The notes under the pieces were generated by a model that saw only the letters and a program-made list of their open reading frames with translations, was not told the origin of the DNA and ran no database searches. Made by a program: the position numbers and the translations under genes. Of a DNA stretch of 64,000 nucleotides, positions 47,153-59,647 are shown one piece after another; within the stretch, counting starts at the first letter, position 1, and each line of letters begins with the position of its first letter. Origin of the DNA: Beroe forskalii (taxonomy: Eukaryota; Ctenophora; Nuda; Beroida; Beroidae); NCBI GenBank assembly GCA_011033025.1, contig WFMF01000072.1, positions 558,001 through 622,000 on the forward strand, written 5' to 3'.

Positions 47153-48075
47153 TAACCTTACACGGTAGTAGTATCATTTTATGTTTTTAAGATAAATCTT
47201 TGTAAGACCACGTTAAGTAAATTTGCTTGTTGAAGATAAAATTAGTGTTCGATGTTTAATAATGGTTATGGATGACGAAGAGGTTTATATATTTTTACAG
47301 CTGAAATATCAGAACAGAAGAATTGAAACATTGTGAAGAGGTTCTCACCACTCGTAACGGCCGACTTGAGGGCTGGTCCTAACGAAGATGTGGTCGTGGT
47401 TGTTGATACCCCACGTTATTTCCTGGTCACACATACTTGGGTGGGGAATCACAAGATCAAGATACTTATTTTATTCATTGTATTGTATTGTATTGTAGGT
47501 TCCCCAAACTCGGAAGTAAGGGGGACAGTACCCTTAAGGGCACTACCAGCACTTTGGGGCCACGGGACACCACTTATAGCGACGGCAAGTTGCCACTGGT
47601 ACCCCACTGGGTGCTCTGGCTTTATTGGGAACAGCATTTCAGTGACATTGGCTTGGTGAACTTCACTGAGCAATGGGGGTCCGGGTGTTAGGCCAGACAA
47701 GCCGCCTTTACTGCTGCACTACAGTTTGAGTCAACTATATCTGTCCAAAGCACAGAAAAATAGATTTACTCTCTCTGTCCACATTGCCATGGGTCGGTCA
47801 AAAAGTCATAAAGGTAAGTGTAGTTTTGAAGGCGTGAGCTGGGTTGCCTTCGGTAACATAAGTGTATTTAAAAAGTGGTACGGATTTCATTTTGAGTGGT
47901 GATTATCGAAATGTCAGGACCCTCCTGCTCTCCTTCCATTATTTTCTTGAATCAGCTGGTGTATTGTCGTCTTTCATTATTATTACCTTGTGTAGGTGTG
48001 CTTCTACGTTTGTTAGTTTTGTGAGATAGTGTTCTGTTGGGGGAAAGGCTTCTTTTTGTTATTTGTGGCTTCCTT
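47153..48075. other. intergenic, no gene assigned
   Basis: A less AT-rich block (47320-47700) has open frames in several phases but no recognisable motif. A TATTG microsatellite lies at 47480-47496. The missing 5' exon of the upstream minus-strand gene may be here. Confidence 0.4.
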
Positions 48076-49480
48076 TCAAAAATATTGGTGTTGTTGAAAA
48101 ATTTTTATCATTTTGTTGATTAGATGACTACTTTGCAGATCGTCAATGCTATCAAATTGGTATTTGTTGAATATTTCTTTTCTTTTATTGCTGAAATAAG
48201 AGCATTTACACAGTATATGATGCGCTGTTTCTAGGCAATTCTCTTCCCAGTTGTAGTCAACGTATTTCATTACTTCTGTACAGTATTCACAGTGTTCATT
48301 ATAACTCTGTTTTGTTTTGTCATGTGATAGTTTAGGTTGTTATGATTGGATAATATTTTAATTAAAGTACTTATTTTCTGGATTTAGTGTTAAGATTTTA
48401 AAGTATTTTATTTTCTCATAGTTTTAGTGTTAAGATTTTGTTTGTCATTTTATTTGTCCTGTATTTATAAGCTTTAACTAAAATAGATGTTGTAAATATC
48501 TTTATCTAGCGGATATATACTATTTATAAATCTGTTTTTCTATTGATCTATTTCATTTCCTTCATGATATTTAATAAATGTGGTGAAGGTGCTTTATTAT
48601 ATTAATGATTCTCCCAGCTCATTGAGTGAGTTATGGCACATTTTGTTAATTCATTTTTTGTATGTTTGTTCATTAGAGACTTAAGTACTGCTTGTGAATC
48701 TGAGTAGAATTCTTCATGACCTTCCTTTATTATCCTTTTGTTTTAAACCTTTATTGTTTTAGGAACCTTGTTGCTTCACATTTTATTATTAAAATGCTGT
48801 TTGTGTGTTATTAAGTCTGCTACCTCATTTATTTCTTCTTCACTTAGATATTATACCGATTCCTGTGTTGATTTTAGCATTTTCCATATTGTGGTGGAAA
48901 TTATGGTGATTCACATTTTTTATTAATTCATTTTTTGTCTTCTTCACTGAATGTTGATTTGTGTTGTTTGTTTGGGAATTCTTGATATTGAAATTACTTT
49001 AATTTTGTCTAGACTTTTGCTAGTTTTTTCCATGTTTTTTTTCACATTTTCCATTCAATTATTTCAAATTGTGTGTGTGTATTTTTCCATTTTCTCCATT
49101 CAATTATTTCATGTTTGATTGTCTTTTTCTTTTTAGTTAATTTTCTTTTTATAGTTGTTTTTTCCAGTCTTTTCAGTCTTAATGCTCATATTAAAGCTGT
49201 AAATTTAATTTTTTAACTCAATTGGTGCCATATTAAGGCTAGTTTTACACCTTGTTATCATATGTTGGGCCATAGTTTGTATAGGAGTTATTTTAGCTAT
49301 TTGTGATTTTGTTAGGTTCATTGCCCAAACAATAGATCCATAACTTATAATCGGTATGATTATAAACCTAGCCCAAGAATCGGAAAAGTAGGGTGGGGCT
49401 TGGTTTTTCTGGGCTTCATCCCCCCCATATAGACATATGCATACATGCAAACGTATGTATAGGTCTATACTCTTATGCAT
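48076..49480 (-). mobile_element. decayed non-LTR retrotransposon fragment
   Basis: On the minus strand, in 5' to 3' order: the reverse-transcriptase thumb (PIISYGSIVWAMNLTKSQIA at 49205-49400); an RNase H piece (EFYSDSQAVLKSL near 48690 and EEINEVADLI near 48820); and a C-terminal zinc-binding tail (ETAHHILCKCSYFSNKRKEIF, abbreviated around HHILCKC, at 48150-48230). Frames are broken and the region is extremely A-rich on the coding strand. It differs in composition from the element at 16.5-21.8 kb, so it is a separate family. Confidence 0.75.
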
Positions 49481-49794
49481 ATTTGTACTAAATATTTGTA
49501 TATTTCTGTGTTTAACTTGACAAGACTGTATTATATAATCAAATTTTTAAGCTATAATGGTCCATAGAGGATTGCACAGATTCAATTAATTCTATGTTTT
49601 TTGAAGTGAAATTTAAAATTTTGGCAGAGCTTCCGCAGGGCAAAGAAGCCCTACTTCAAACTGCTGAACAAAATTCCCCAATATCACTTGATTTTAGTGT
49701 GACAGATTGGGACCTCACTGGTAGATCTGGAGGATTTTTAGTTCTCATCCGGCTAAAAGCACAAAGAACTATTAACTGTAAGAGGAAAGACTAA

Positions 49795-50020
49795 TGGCTG
49801 ATACAGCGCTAGTCTGTTAGGTTGCACATTGTTCTTATACTCCAAGAGCATAAGAAAGTTGGCAGCCTACTTGTTGCTTCTTAGTCTTAACGCACCATCG
49901 CTGTAGTATTAGCAAGCTAATCTACAGACTACGGCCTCGGGAGCAGCAACGAAGCTCCGTTCCAGGGAATCTCACCGATGTTCTGATTTAACGGTATGGT
50001 GCCCGAATCATCAGAACCTG
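49795..50020. ncRNA. candidate structured RNA (cluster of stem-loops)
   Basis: Consecutive complementary arms: TAGGTTGC 49818-49825 with GCAGCCTA 49862-49869; TTCTTAT 49832-49838 with ATAAGAA 49850-49856 (11-base loop); CTGTAG and ATTAGC 49901-49913 with GCTAAT and CTACAG 49916-49927 (2-base loop, one bulge); GGAGC 49940-49944 with GCTCC 49954-49958; GTTCTGAT 49980-49987 with ATCAGAAC 50010-50017. A closing pair TACAGCG/CGCTGTA (49802-49808, 49899-49905) competes with the third stem. Base composition is more balanced than the flanks. No known RNA family was recognised and the strand is undetermined. Confidence 0.35.
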
Positions 50021-50160
50021 GTTATTTTATTCAATTTAAGATACTTATCTTATTAAATTATTAGGATGATTATTTTATTTATTAAGACATTTATTTTATT
50101 TATTAAAGTAGATCATGAGAAATTGTAGAACTATATAAATAAGTGAATAATATTGAAAAG

Positions 50161-52691
50161 TTAAAAGAACCTTGGACAGACGTAAGTCATCTTCTGTCCT
50201 GGGATTCGTTGCCAGGAGTTCTCTGTAATAACACCCCCGTACGGAGCCCTCCATACCTCCTGACTGAAAACATATTATCAAGGTTTGTGTTGTGAAACAC
50301 AATTCGTATAAATCAAAATAATAGTTCGGTCTGACAATATTTGTGAGATGAGAAGTATCAGCTAAGTAGGCTAACTCAAAAAGATAATGCACTCGATGAA
50401 ATATTATAATGTAAGGTTCTGAAATCTCAATTGAATTGGATCTAAATTTTACAGCGCAATTACAGTACACATTTTCTAAATAATCTATAAAAAAGGGCTT
50501 CTCGGTTGTGCTGAGGGAGAGCACACTAAGTCATGTCAAGTCTCACCTGTCAGTAACAGCCCACAAGAACTGTAATCCCCCTGCTATCCGTACTACTTGG
50601 TGTGTAGCTCTCAGTCCAAGAAACCCACCACCTCCTACAAGGATGAATTTCAGATGGAAATAGGAAATGAGTGCTGCTTTTTTATGAGAAATCTGTATAA
50701 AATTAATACGAACTGTACCTCCGTGATCTATCTTACTCAAATTAGTTTTTAAGGTCGATGCTGTGGTATACCTAAGTCCAGTTAATGAATAGAAATATTA
50801 ACAAGAAATATCTACAATGTCAAATTGCAATTATAATTCATATCTTAATGTCAGACATAAAATCATCGAATAATCGTAAACAAAATATTTCTAGTTACAA
50901 GGCTACTCGATCAGGAAACTAACCAAGTCGAGGCTGTGCAACTTTGCTCCAGTTGACCCCCTCTGGACAGCTCTGGGTGCAGCCGTCCCTCTTGAACAAC
51001 TTGTTGTCATCCGTCAGGACAAAGAGGTCGTCTTGTGCCGTGAGGGCCATGTCCGTTATACCGGAGGAGGGGCAGGTAACTTCCGCCCAGTCCTCGCCTG
51101 GGAAGATATTTGTGAGATAAGGAGTTGTGAAATTAAATGAGAGTTGTGGTATTAAGATAAATGGGATGTTTTACTTTCGGCTGTTTTGAGGAGATAAGAA
51201 GTCGTGAAATTGATAGGAATGGCCAATTGGATGTTTTACTTTCAGTTTTTTTGTGGAGATGAGAAGAATTATAAATGGGATGTTCTACTTTCGGCTGTTT
51301 TGAGGAGATAAGAAGTTGTGAAATTCATAAAAATCGGGTGCTTTATAGAAATGTTTTATAGAGGTAGAAATTGTTAATAAGTATGTCTAAGCTGTTTAAC
51401 GGGGCATCTGTATTCTGTAACTTGCAGATATCAGATTAATGCTTGAAGGGGAGCGCCAAGCAGCCAACTCGAGCTATAATATGATGATGGTACCATCTCA
51501 AATCAATTGGAAATTTATAGCAAGAGTTTTGATGACTGAATCGTCAATGAACATTCAGGAACCTAATAAAATGATAGCTTCATCACTTTCTTCTCGCCGA
51601 TTCTAGCAGTGATGTTTGAGGACTGTTGTCCGTGTGTCATTCCCGTTCTGACGTGGAGTGTGTTGTTCCTGGAGCACGCCCAAACACACCCACCTCCAGC
51701 TTCCAGCAGAGCTGTGTGGGTTTACCGTTTAGGAAGAATTTATCATAGACGTGTCATGACTTAAATAAAAATGTGATAAATTCCGATTTTTCTCTAATTT
51801 GCGACAAAATGAGAAGCAGCTTCTAATTTCTAAATATGACGTACGGCTCCATATCTCATATTCTTACACGATTTTGATTTTTTTGAATTCAGGAATTAAA
51901 CTAAAAAAACGCCCCCTTTCATGCAAAAAAAGATATTTATTGGCAGGCATTGCCTGACTTTATTTTTGACCCAACGCCTTGTGTGCAGGCGTCAGAAAAC
52001 GTTTGGCATGATGTTTCATCCACGTAACATATTATCTTATAAGCTCTAGGTTACATTACCAACACTGAAATCATGTTGTATGGGATTCCAGGAGGAGCCG
52101 AGCTCATTGTTAGGCGTTACACCGCCACGGTAGTAAATCTGTTGGGGTAGTCAGAGAGTATTGAACAAGAAGAATGGTGGGCAAGTACTGTTGAAGTGGC
52201 TGTAAAGCATCATACGACTTTCAAGAGTACAAGTATCATGTGATAACGATAAAAGAGAAACTTAAATAGAAATTTGGGATGTTTCAAATAGAAATTTGGG
52301 ATGTTTACATTAGTAGAGGACATGTATATATTCACCTTATCATGCATAACAGCCCATACTGTCCCGGCTATTGAGACACTGACATGATCAAGCATCCCAT
52401 CCACCTGAACCCATTTACTTCCTTCTTCCTTCCCTGAAATGGTACAATATTGTCAAGTAAGTTAATTTAAATTACATGAATTGAAGCATGAACGAATCAA
52501 ACATTGATCATTATTCAATGACAAATGGAATACAAATTTGTATTCAATAAAGATACCTAAGCCCTCAGGTTGTATGTTAAAATGTCTACACTCTACAGCA
52601 GTTTTGTACCTGATGCAATCCCATCTCTGTAGAATGGGATACTTGCTGCACTGATTGCCCAGACACTTTCCCTTGTATTTTGGGGCATTCT
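50161..52691 (-). CDS. tectonin beta-propeller repeat protein (lectin-like)
   Basis: Seven exons: 52610-52691, 52336-52433, 52060-52138, 51598-51711, 50924-51097, 50547-50634 and 50161-50263. Phases agree throughout and give 245 residues from the first seen exon to the stop. Five tectonin-type blades are visible by their repeated core: ESVWAISAASIPFYRDG, GTVWAVMHDKIYYRGG, GCVWACSRNNTLHVRTG, DDLFVLTDDNKLFKRDG and LQFLWAVTDSQEVWRAP. Between them lie W-x-V/I-x-G segments such as KWVQVDGML and SWQRIPGQK. Tectonin repeats occur in secreted lectins (fish-egg lectin, tachylectin-1) and in TECPR proteins; with no DysF or PH part seen, the small lectin type is likelier. The intron 51098-51597 works only with a GC donor. 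A Met lies at residue 2 of the first seen exon, but its upstream AG suggests an earlier exon. Confidence 0.85.
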
Positions 52692-53262
52692 CTGATAAGA
52701 TTACTCACATGAGACTTTTCCTATGCTGTGGTTGAAATAATTATAGAGCAAACGGAGCAATACGACAAAAGGAGCAATACGAAAAAACTCATTTAACCAT
52801 AATTAGAGTTCAAAAAGTGTGTTAGAATTATAATAACATGTCCATGATGAGCATACTTAAGCATGTCTTGGATGTAAGAAGGATTTGTTCCAATAATTGC
52901 AATGAATTTCAAGTTTCAGTGGTGCAATTTTTAAAAGTATTCTTTTTCTGATATCAAGCCAGTTCAAAGTAATAAGGTCTTTGCCAAGATGGTCATATTT
53001 GTATTTAAAATGGGTGAATAGAAATAGTAATAACAGCGCAATTGAAACACAGAAAATTCTATAAGCAAAATAATGCTATAAAAATCTTATCAATAACATA
53101 AGCTTAGGTATGTTGTAATTGATTGTTATAATTTTGAAATGAAAAGATTTTAAAACATGTACCCAGATTATATAATTAGAATGATGGGTATCAGCCAACA
53201 GCAGGTCAACATCAAATTCAAGACAAGTTTGACTTGATCAGACTTAAATTTCTTAACATGAA
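52692..53262. other. no gene seen
   Basis: AT-rich. It could contain the 5' end of the tectonin gene but no exon is supported. Confidence 0.35.
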
Positions 53263-53775
53263 TCAAACAGGGACTTTGTGATACCATTCAAATCGCTTTT
53301 TGGTAGGATATTCCATGTCAACAATTTCACCTTTTTCTTCTTTGATGGCCGTTTCAGTTCCAAGTGTGGCACTGAATTTTGGAGCCTGTTCACCTTCGTG
53401 CAAAAGGTCTTCAATTTTTGCTTGAGCATCAGCAAATATTCCATGAATAAGACAAGCAACACTCAAATCACATTCATTATAGAGAGCTGATTCAGTAGCT
53501 GAATTTGAACAAGACTCCACAGGATTGAATGTAATCCAATTTTTAACATCCACATTGTTCCATACTTTTGCTCTCTTGACACTTTCTTCCTGTTCAAAAG
53601 TATGTTTATAAACCGAAACATGATCACTGGTCTTTTGTTTCTTATGATTTTGTTGCACTTTCCTCTTCCTATTGGGTCTTCTGAATTTCTTATCCAAAGG
53701 TATATAGCCATCATTCTGACCATTGGGATCAGGTTGTGTCACCTGACTGTGCTGCAATATAATCGTCCTTTCCAT
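53263..53775 (-). CDS. unrecognised 170-residue open frame, single exon
   Basis: Starts MERTIILQHSQ. A basic stretch (KKFRRPNRKRKVQQNHKK, nuclear-signal-like, residues ~28-47) follows, then an acidic C-terminal half with GEIVDMEYPTKKRFEWY. No intron signals are needed. Its length stands out in this AT-rich region, and amino-acid use looks protein-like (balanced, with Trp and Cys present), but I know no family for it. It may be a small nuclear protein, a retrocopy or a chance frame. A palindromic repeat lies 32 bases upstream of its start. Confidence 0.4.
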   Translation of the reverse strand: MERTIILQHSQVTQPDPNGQNDGYIPLDKKFRRPNRKRKVQQNHKKQKTSDHVSVYKHTFEQEESVKRAKVWNNVDVKNWITFNPVESCSNSATESALYNECDLSVACLIHGIFADAQAKIEDLLHEGEQAPKFSATLGTETAIKEEKGEIVDMEYPTKKRFEWYHKVPV

Positions 53776-55917
53776 ACCAGGGCCTCAATTTGAGATTGAG
53801 TTAAGGGGCCTGTACAACACATTAGTCAATTGAATAGAATTATTAATCAATTCCATCTGGTTGCACTGATGTGTTTTACAGGCCTCAAATGACTAAGTCA
53901 TGTTGTTGGTAAAAGACTTTTTGGGTAAAACTTGCCTAGTGATACTAGGCCCGCTGATGCAGCCAAGAAGCCCAAGCATCCATCATCAATAGACAATGTG
54001 ACACCTATTGTTCAGCCGAATAAATGAAAAAATGAATAAAAAATCGAATAAATGAATAAATACAAAGAAAAATTTTAACTTTAGTGTTCAAGAAGTTGCC
54101 CAACATTATCATTGTTTAGTAAATTACAACTTGATTGATGACCAATTCCATTTAATAAAATGATGACACATGATGTGCTATAAATTTCCCTTTGGTATTA
54201 TGTGCTTACAAAAAATCAATTTATATCTACTTCCAAGTGGAAGAGGCAAAGAACAATATGAATAATGTGTAATTGCAATGAGCATAGCTCTAAATGGTTC
54301 ATCATTGATAGACAACACAAAATTCCTGTTTACTCTAACCAGACCCCTCTTTTGCCTGAAGCGCAAATCTGTGTTAGCATCTGGTTAGGTGAACATTCCT
54401 GTGATCAACATTGATCACTAGATAAGTTTTCAGCCAATTAAGTGTGTGCACTTGCACTGATAAAACTATTTATGAGAATCAAATTAATACCAAAATTTTC
54501 ATAGATACAGGCTAGGTTATTACAAGCATGTATAGTCATTGGTTGATCGAGTGTAATTGGTCGATCAATAACATAACATAACATAAGGATAATGGTATTT
54601 ACCCATCACTCTTCACATAGACAATAATCAAGAAAAATAGATAACACTAATATGCACCATTTAACTCAGGTGCCCATTACTCATTGATAACATTCATAAA
54701 TATTAAATAAACTTTGATAATAAGTTAAAAGTGTGAAATCACTGTGATAATGAAAGACAGCAATTTTATTAAATATAAATAACTCCATTGAAAGTATATA
54801 AAGTATAAAACTTTTTGCTTTACAGCAACACAGTTCCACAACAAACTCTTCACAAAACTACATCGTTCATTTTAACACATGTTACAATGTGTTCATGGTT
54901 TCATTACTAAAATGCAACATAAAATACTTCAATATCAATTAACACCCCTATCTAGGTGCTTGGAGTCATCATTAAACCAAAATTTACAAATAAATAAATT
55001 GCGGTACAAGCTTGAAATACTTAGAAGTACATGCTTAATAGTAGGGAACGACTGATGTGTTTTAATGGTTCCAAATGACTTGAATCGTGGTTGAATAAGC
55101 AATGTTATAGTTGTTTCCCTACTAGCTAAAAGATTTTCTGTGTAATAAACATCTCAGTAGATCAAATAAAGTTGATCGATTTCATTTGATCGACCAATGT
55201 ACTATAAAATACAAAATTTGCCAGATGGTGTCTGCCCCCGACTCGGCGACTCTGCGAGTCAGGGCGCGCGCGCAGTGCAGCTAGGGGGCCGGGGGCCAGA
55301 CAAAGAAAAGATAAGAGATCAGTGAAATTTGCGAAGCAGATGCTTCATATTTGTATATGGTGGAATGGAGTCAGTTTCGCATTGAAATTTGCGATTTTTA
55401 CCGCGTTATTTTTTGAAGGCAAGAAAAATGGTCCGAATGTTGACCGACGTTGTTAACCCATCAACTTGTGATTACACTATCTCGCATCAGTTTATTTAGT
55501 AGGATGTTACCCAACGGGGCGCGCGCAACATGACAGCGCGCGCGTGGGAAATTTCGAAAGAAAGCTATAATTGCGACAAAGGTAACGTACGTGCGCGCGC
55601 GGCTCAAATAATATTCACTACAAATTTAGATAGCCACTAAAATGTTTTCGCGCCTTACAAAAACATTCGATTTAATTTGGCTGTCACAAATTTGCAGTAG
55701 GACTTTCGACCAAAAGTGAACCAAATCGTGCGCGGAAATCTGCGTTTTTACGGAATAACTTGGAAATATTTCAACACTTATTTTTTCAAAATCATGAAAT
55801 AAGAAAGTTACCCACCGACTGATTATAACTAATGAGAATTTGCTGCATTCGAGAGTGATAATACTCGAAAGTTGGCGGTCCATATGAGTAATTTTCGAGA
55901 TTCCTATCAGGTCAAAT
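53776..55917. other. intergenic
   Basis: AT-rich, with a fold-back repeat at 53807-53884. A sharp composition change at 55,240-55,610 has several runs of CGCGCGCG, including CGACTCGGCGACTC like family D. Open frames near 54178 and 55626 have no recognised motifs. Confidence 0.4.
53807..53884. repeat. 78-bp fold-back repeat
   Basis: GGCCTGTACAACACATTAGT at the left is mirrored by ACTGATGTGTTTTACAGGCC at the right (two mismatches over 20), with inner CAATTGAAT/ATCAATTCC. It is MITE-like. Confidence 0.75.
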
Positions 55918-58900
55918 GGTTCAAAAATGGCAAAAATTCAAAAAGTCGATTTTGAGGATGTTCCCACCAACAGATTTTCCTGAAATTTTGCAGGGATTTT
56001 CATTTCATCATTGTCTTTCAGAAACTGTTAAGAAAATTGGGGGTCTATGTGCTTATTTTTGAGATATAAGGTCAAACGCAAGGAAATACCGACGAAAATG
56101 GTTCAAAAATGGCAAAAAGTCGATTTTGAGGATGTTCCCACCAACAGATTTTCCTGAAATTTCGCAGGGATGTTCATTTCATCATTGTCTTTCAGAAACC
56201 ATAAAGAAAATTGGGGGTCTATGTGCTTATTTTCGAGATATAAGGTCAAACGCAAGGAAATACCGACGAAAATGGTTCAAAAATGGCAAAAAGTCGATTT
56301 TGAGGATGTTCCCACCAACAGATTTTCTTGAAATTTTGCAGGGATGTTCATTTCATCATTGTCTTTCAGAAACCATAAAGAAAATTGGGGGTCTATGTGC
56401 TTATTTTCGAGATATAAGGTCAAACGCAAGGAAATACCGACGAAAATGGTTCAAAAATGGCAAAAGTCGATTTTGAGGATGTTCCCACCAACAGATTTTC
56501 TTGAAATTTTGCAGGGATGTTCATTTCATCATTGTCTTTCAGAAACCATAAAGAAAATTGGGGGTCTATATGCTCATTTTCGAGATATAAGGTCAAACGC
56601 AAGGAAATACCGACGAAAATGGTTCAAAAAGGGCAAAAAGGCGATTTTGAGGGTGTTCCCACCAACAGATTTTCCTGAAATTTTGCAGGGATGTTCATTT
56701 CATCACTGTCTTTCAGAAACCATAAAGAAAATTGGGGGTCTATGTGCTAATTTTCGAGATATAAGGTCAAACGCAAGGAAATACCGACGAAAATGGTTCA
56801 AAAATGGCAAAAGTCGATTTTGAGGGTGTTCCCACCAACAGATTTTCCTGAAATTTTGCAGGGATGTTCATTTCATCATTGTCTTTCAGAAACCATAAAG
56901 AAAATTGGGGGTCTATGTGCTAATTTTCGAGATATAAGGTCAAACGCAAGGAAATACCGACGAAAATGGTTCAAAAATGGCAAAAGTCGATTTTGAGGGT
57001 GTTCCCACCAACAGATTTTTCTGAAATTTTGCAGGGATGTTAATTTCATCATTGTCTTTCAGAAAACATAAAGAAAATTGGGGGTCTATGTGCTTATTTT
57101 CGAGATATAAGGTCAAACGCAAGGAAATACCGACGAAAATGGTTCAAAAATGGCAAAAGTCGATTTTGAGGGTGTTCCCACCAACAGATTTTCTTGAAAT
57201 TTTGCAGGGATGTTCATTTCATCATTGTCTTTCAGAAACCATAAAGAAAATTGGGGGTCTATGTGCTTATTTTCGAGATATAAGGTCAAACGCAAGGAAA
57301 TACCGACGAAAATGGTTCAAAATGGCAAAAGTCGATTTTGAGGATGTTCCCACCAACAGATTTTCTTGAAATTTTGCTGGGATGTTCATTTCATCATTGT
57401 CTTTCAGAAACCATAAAGAAAATTGGGGGTCTATGTGCTCATTTTCGAGATATAAGGTCAAACGCAAGGAAATACCGATGAAAATGGTTCAAAAAGGGCA
57501 AAAAGTCGATTTTGAGGGTGTTCCCACCAACAGATTTTCCTGAAATTTTGCAGGGATGTTCATTTCATCACTGTCTTTCAGAAACCATTAAGAAAATTGG
57601 GGGTCTATGTGCTAATTTTCGAGATATAAGGTCAAACGCAAGGAAATACCGACGAAAATGGTTCAAAAATGGCAAAAAGTCGATTTTGAGGGTGTTCCCA
57701 CCAACAGATTTTCCTGAAATTTTGCAGGGATGTTCATTTCATCATTGTCTTTCAGAAACCATAAAGAAAATTGGGGGTCTATGTGCTAATTTTCGAGATA
57801 TAAGGTCAAACCAAACGCAAGGAAATACCGACGAAAATGGTTCAAAAATGGCAAAAAGTCGATTTTGAGGGTGTTCCCACCAACAGATTTTCCTGAAATT
57901 TTGCAGGGATGTTCATTTCATCATTGTCTTTCAGAAACCATAAAGAAAATTGGGGGTCTATGTGCTAATTTTCGAGATATAAGGTCAAACGCAAGGAAAT
58001 ACCGACGAAAATGGTTCAAAAATGGCAAAAAGTCGATTTTGAGGGTGTTCCCACCAACAGATTTTCTTGAAATTTTGCAGGGATGTTCATTTCATCATTG
58101 TCTTTCAGAAACCATAAAGAAAATTGGGGGTCTATGTGCTTATTTTCGAGATATAAGGTCAAACGCAAGGAAATACCGACGAAAATGGTTCAAAAATGGC
58201 AAAAGTCGATTTTGAGGATGTTCCCACCAACAGATTTTCTTGAAATTTTGCAGGGATGTTCATTTCATCATTGTCTTTCAGAAACCATAAAGAAAATTGG
58301 GGGTCTATGTGCTTATTTTCGAGATATAAGGACAAACGCAAGGAAATACCGACGAAAATGGTTCAAAAATGGCAAAAAGTCGATTTTGAGGATGTTCCCA
58401 CCAACAGATTTTCTTGAAATTTTGCAGGGATGTTCATTTCATCATTGTCTTTCAGAAACCATAAAGAAAATTGGGGGTCTATGTGCTAATTTTCGAGATA
58501 TAAGGTCAAACGCAAGGAAATACCGATGAAAATGGTTCAAAAAGGGCAAAAAGTCGATTTTGAGGGTGTTCCCACCAACAGATTTTCCTGAAATTTTGCA
58601 AGGATGTTCATTTCATCACTGTCTTTCAGAAACCATAAAGAAAATTGGGGGTCTATGTGCTAATTTTCGAGATATAAGGTCAAACGCAAGGAAATACCGA
58701 CGAAAATGGTTCAAAAATGGCAAAAAGTCCATTTTGAGGGTGTTCCCACCAACAGATTTTCCTGATATTTTGCAGGGATGTTCATTGCATCATTGTCTTT
58801 CAGAAACCATAAAGAAAATTGGGGGTCTATGTGCTAATTTTCGAGATATAAGGTCAAACGCAAGGAAATACCGACGAAAATGGTTCAAAAATGGCAAAAA

Positions 58901-59015
58901 GTCCATTTTGAGGGTGTTCCCACCAACAGATTTTCCTGATATTTTGCAGGGATGTTCATTGCATCATTGTCTTTCAGAAACCATAAAGAAAATTGGGGGT
59001 CTATGTGCTAAGATA
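55918..59015 (+). repeat. ~174-bp satellite array, plus-oriented arm (18 units)
   Basis: Counting the landmark GTTCCCACCAACAGATTTT gives 18 units spaced 170-179 bases, mostly 173 or 174. Units are nearly identical, and variants (GAGGATG or GAGGGTG; GTGCTTA or GTGCTAA) are clustered, suggesting recent local duplication. One frame stays open across 174-base units (58 codons, with PTDFPEILQGCSFHHC and KKIGGLCANFRDIRSN). 173-base units, which lose one A in the CAAAAAGTCG run, break it. Confidence 0.97.
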
Positions 59016-59647
59016 TAAGGTCACATGCAATATACAAGCTCAAAATCGAATTTTGTGTAATATTTGAACCATTTTTGTGGATATTTCCTTACGCTTGACC
59101 AAACTTTTTTCTTCTTTTAAGCCGCAAACTAGCAGAAATACTCAAATATTGTACTTCCACTGCATTAAAGTTATAAAATTCAGTGTATATTGATTGGTAT
59201 ATTGTATATCTTGTATAATATGTATGTGGCACCTTGTATATAATTATCTTGGAGGGTCATGATAGTTGATAGGGCTGTCAAACTCTTGGTAATGAAGTTG
59301 TCTAGCTGCGTTTTCTTACCTCATTACCCTAAGGGCTATTACCTTATCCTGTTAGCGTGATAGTTTATCCTCAAGATGGCCAATATTGAGTGATAATCTT
59401 TCCCTAATTGGTTTAGTCAAGTGAGTGACATGACCGTGATGGGAAACGTATGCTCGTGTGGCTAGCTTAAACTTTTATGGGAACAACTTCAGCCGTCTCA
59501 TGGTAGCCTTTCTCCTGAGTTTCTCAGTATCAATTGACCTTGGGTGATATCGATCGGAGTATATTTTTGTATATTAGTAGGTATATTGGTAAGCTATGAT
59601 GAAAGACTGTATATTTTGAACCATTACCTATATGCTATAGTTTCGTG
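59016..59647. other. unique spacer between the two satellite arms
   Basis: About 630 bases of non-satellite sequence, with only short degenerate echoes of the unit at its edges (59055-59100 and 59635-59660). It separates arrays of opposite orientation. No gene seen. Confidence 0.7.

Noticed and set aside
49594-49794. Plus-strand 66-codon frame before the stem-loop cluster
   Set aside because: The peptide looks moderately protein-like, but there is no acceptor, partner exon or family match; not supported as a gene.
49980-50017. Hammerhead-ribozyme core (CTGATGA on the minus strand)
   Set aside because: The required GAAA core strand is absent; the motif lies in the base of a simple hairpin.
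54178-54366. Minus-strand 62-codon frame (RFRQKRGLVRVNRN)
   Set aside because: Too short, no splice context, no recognised domain.
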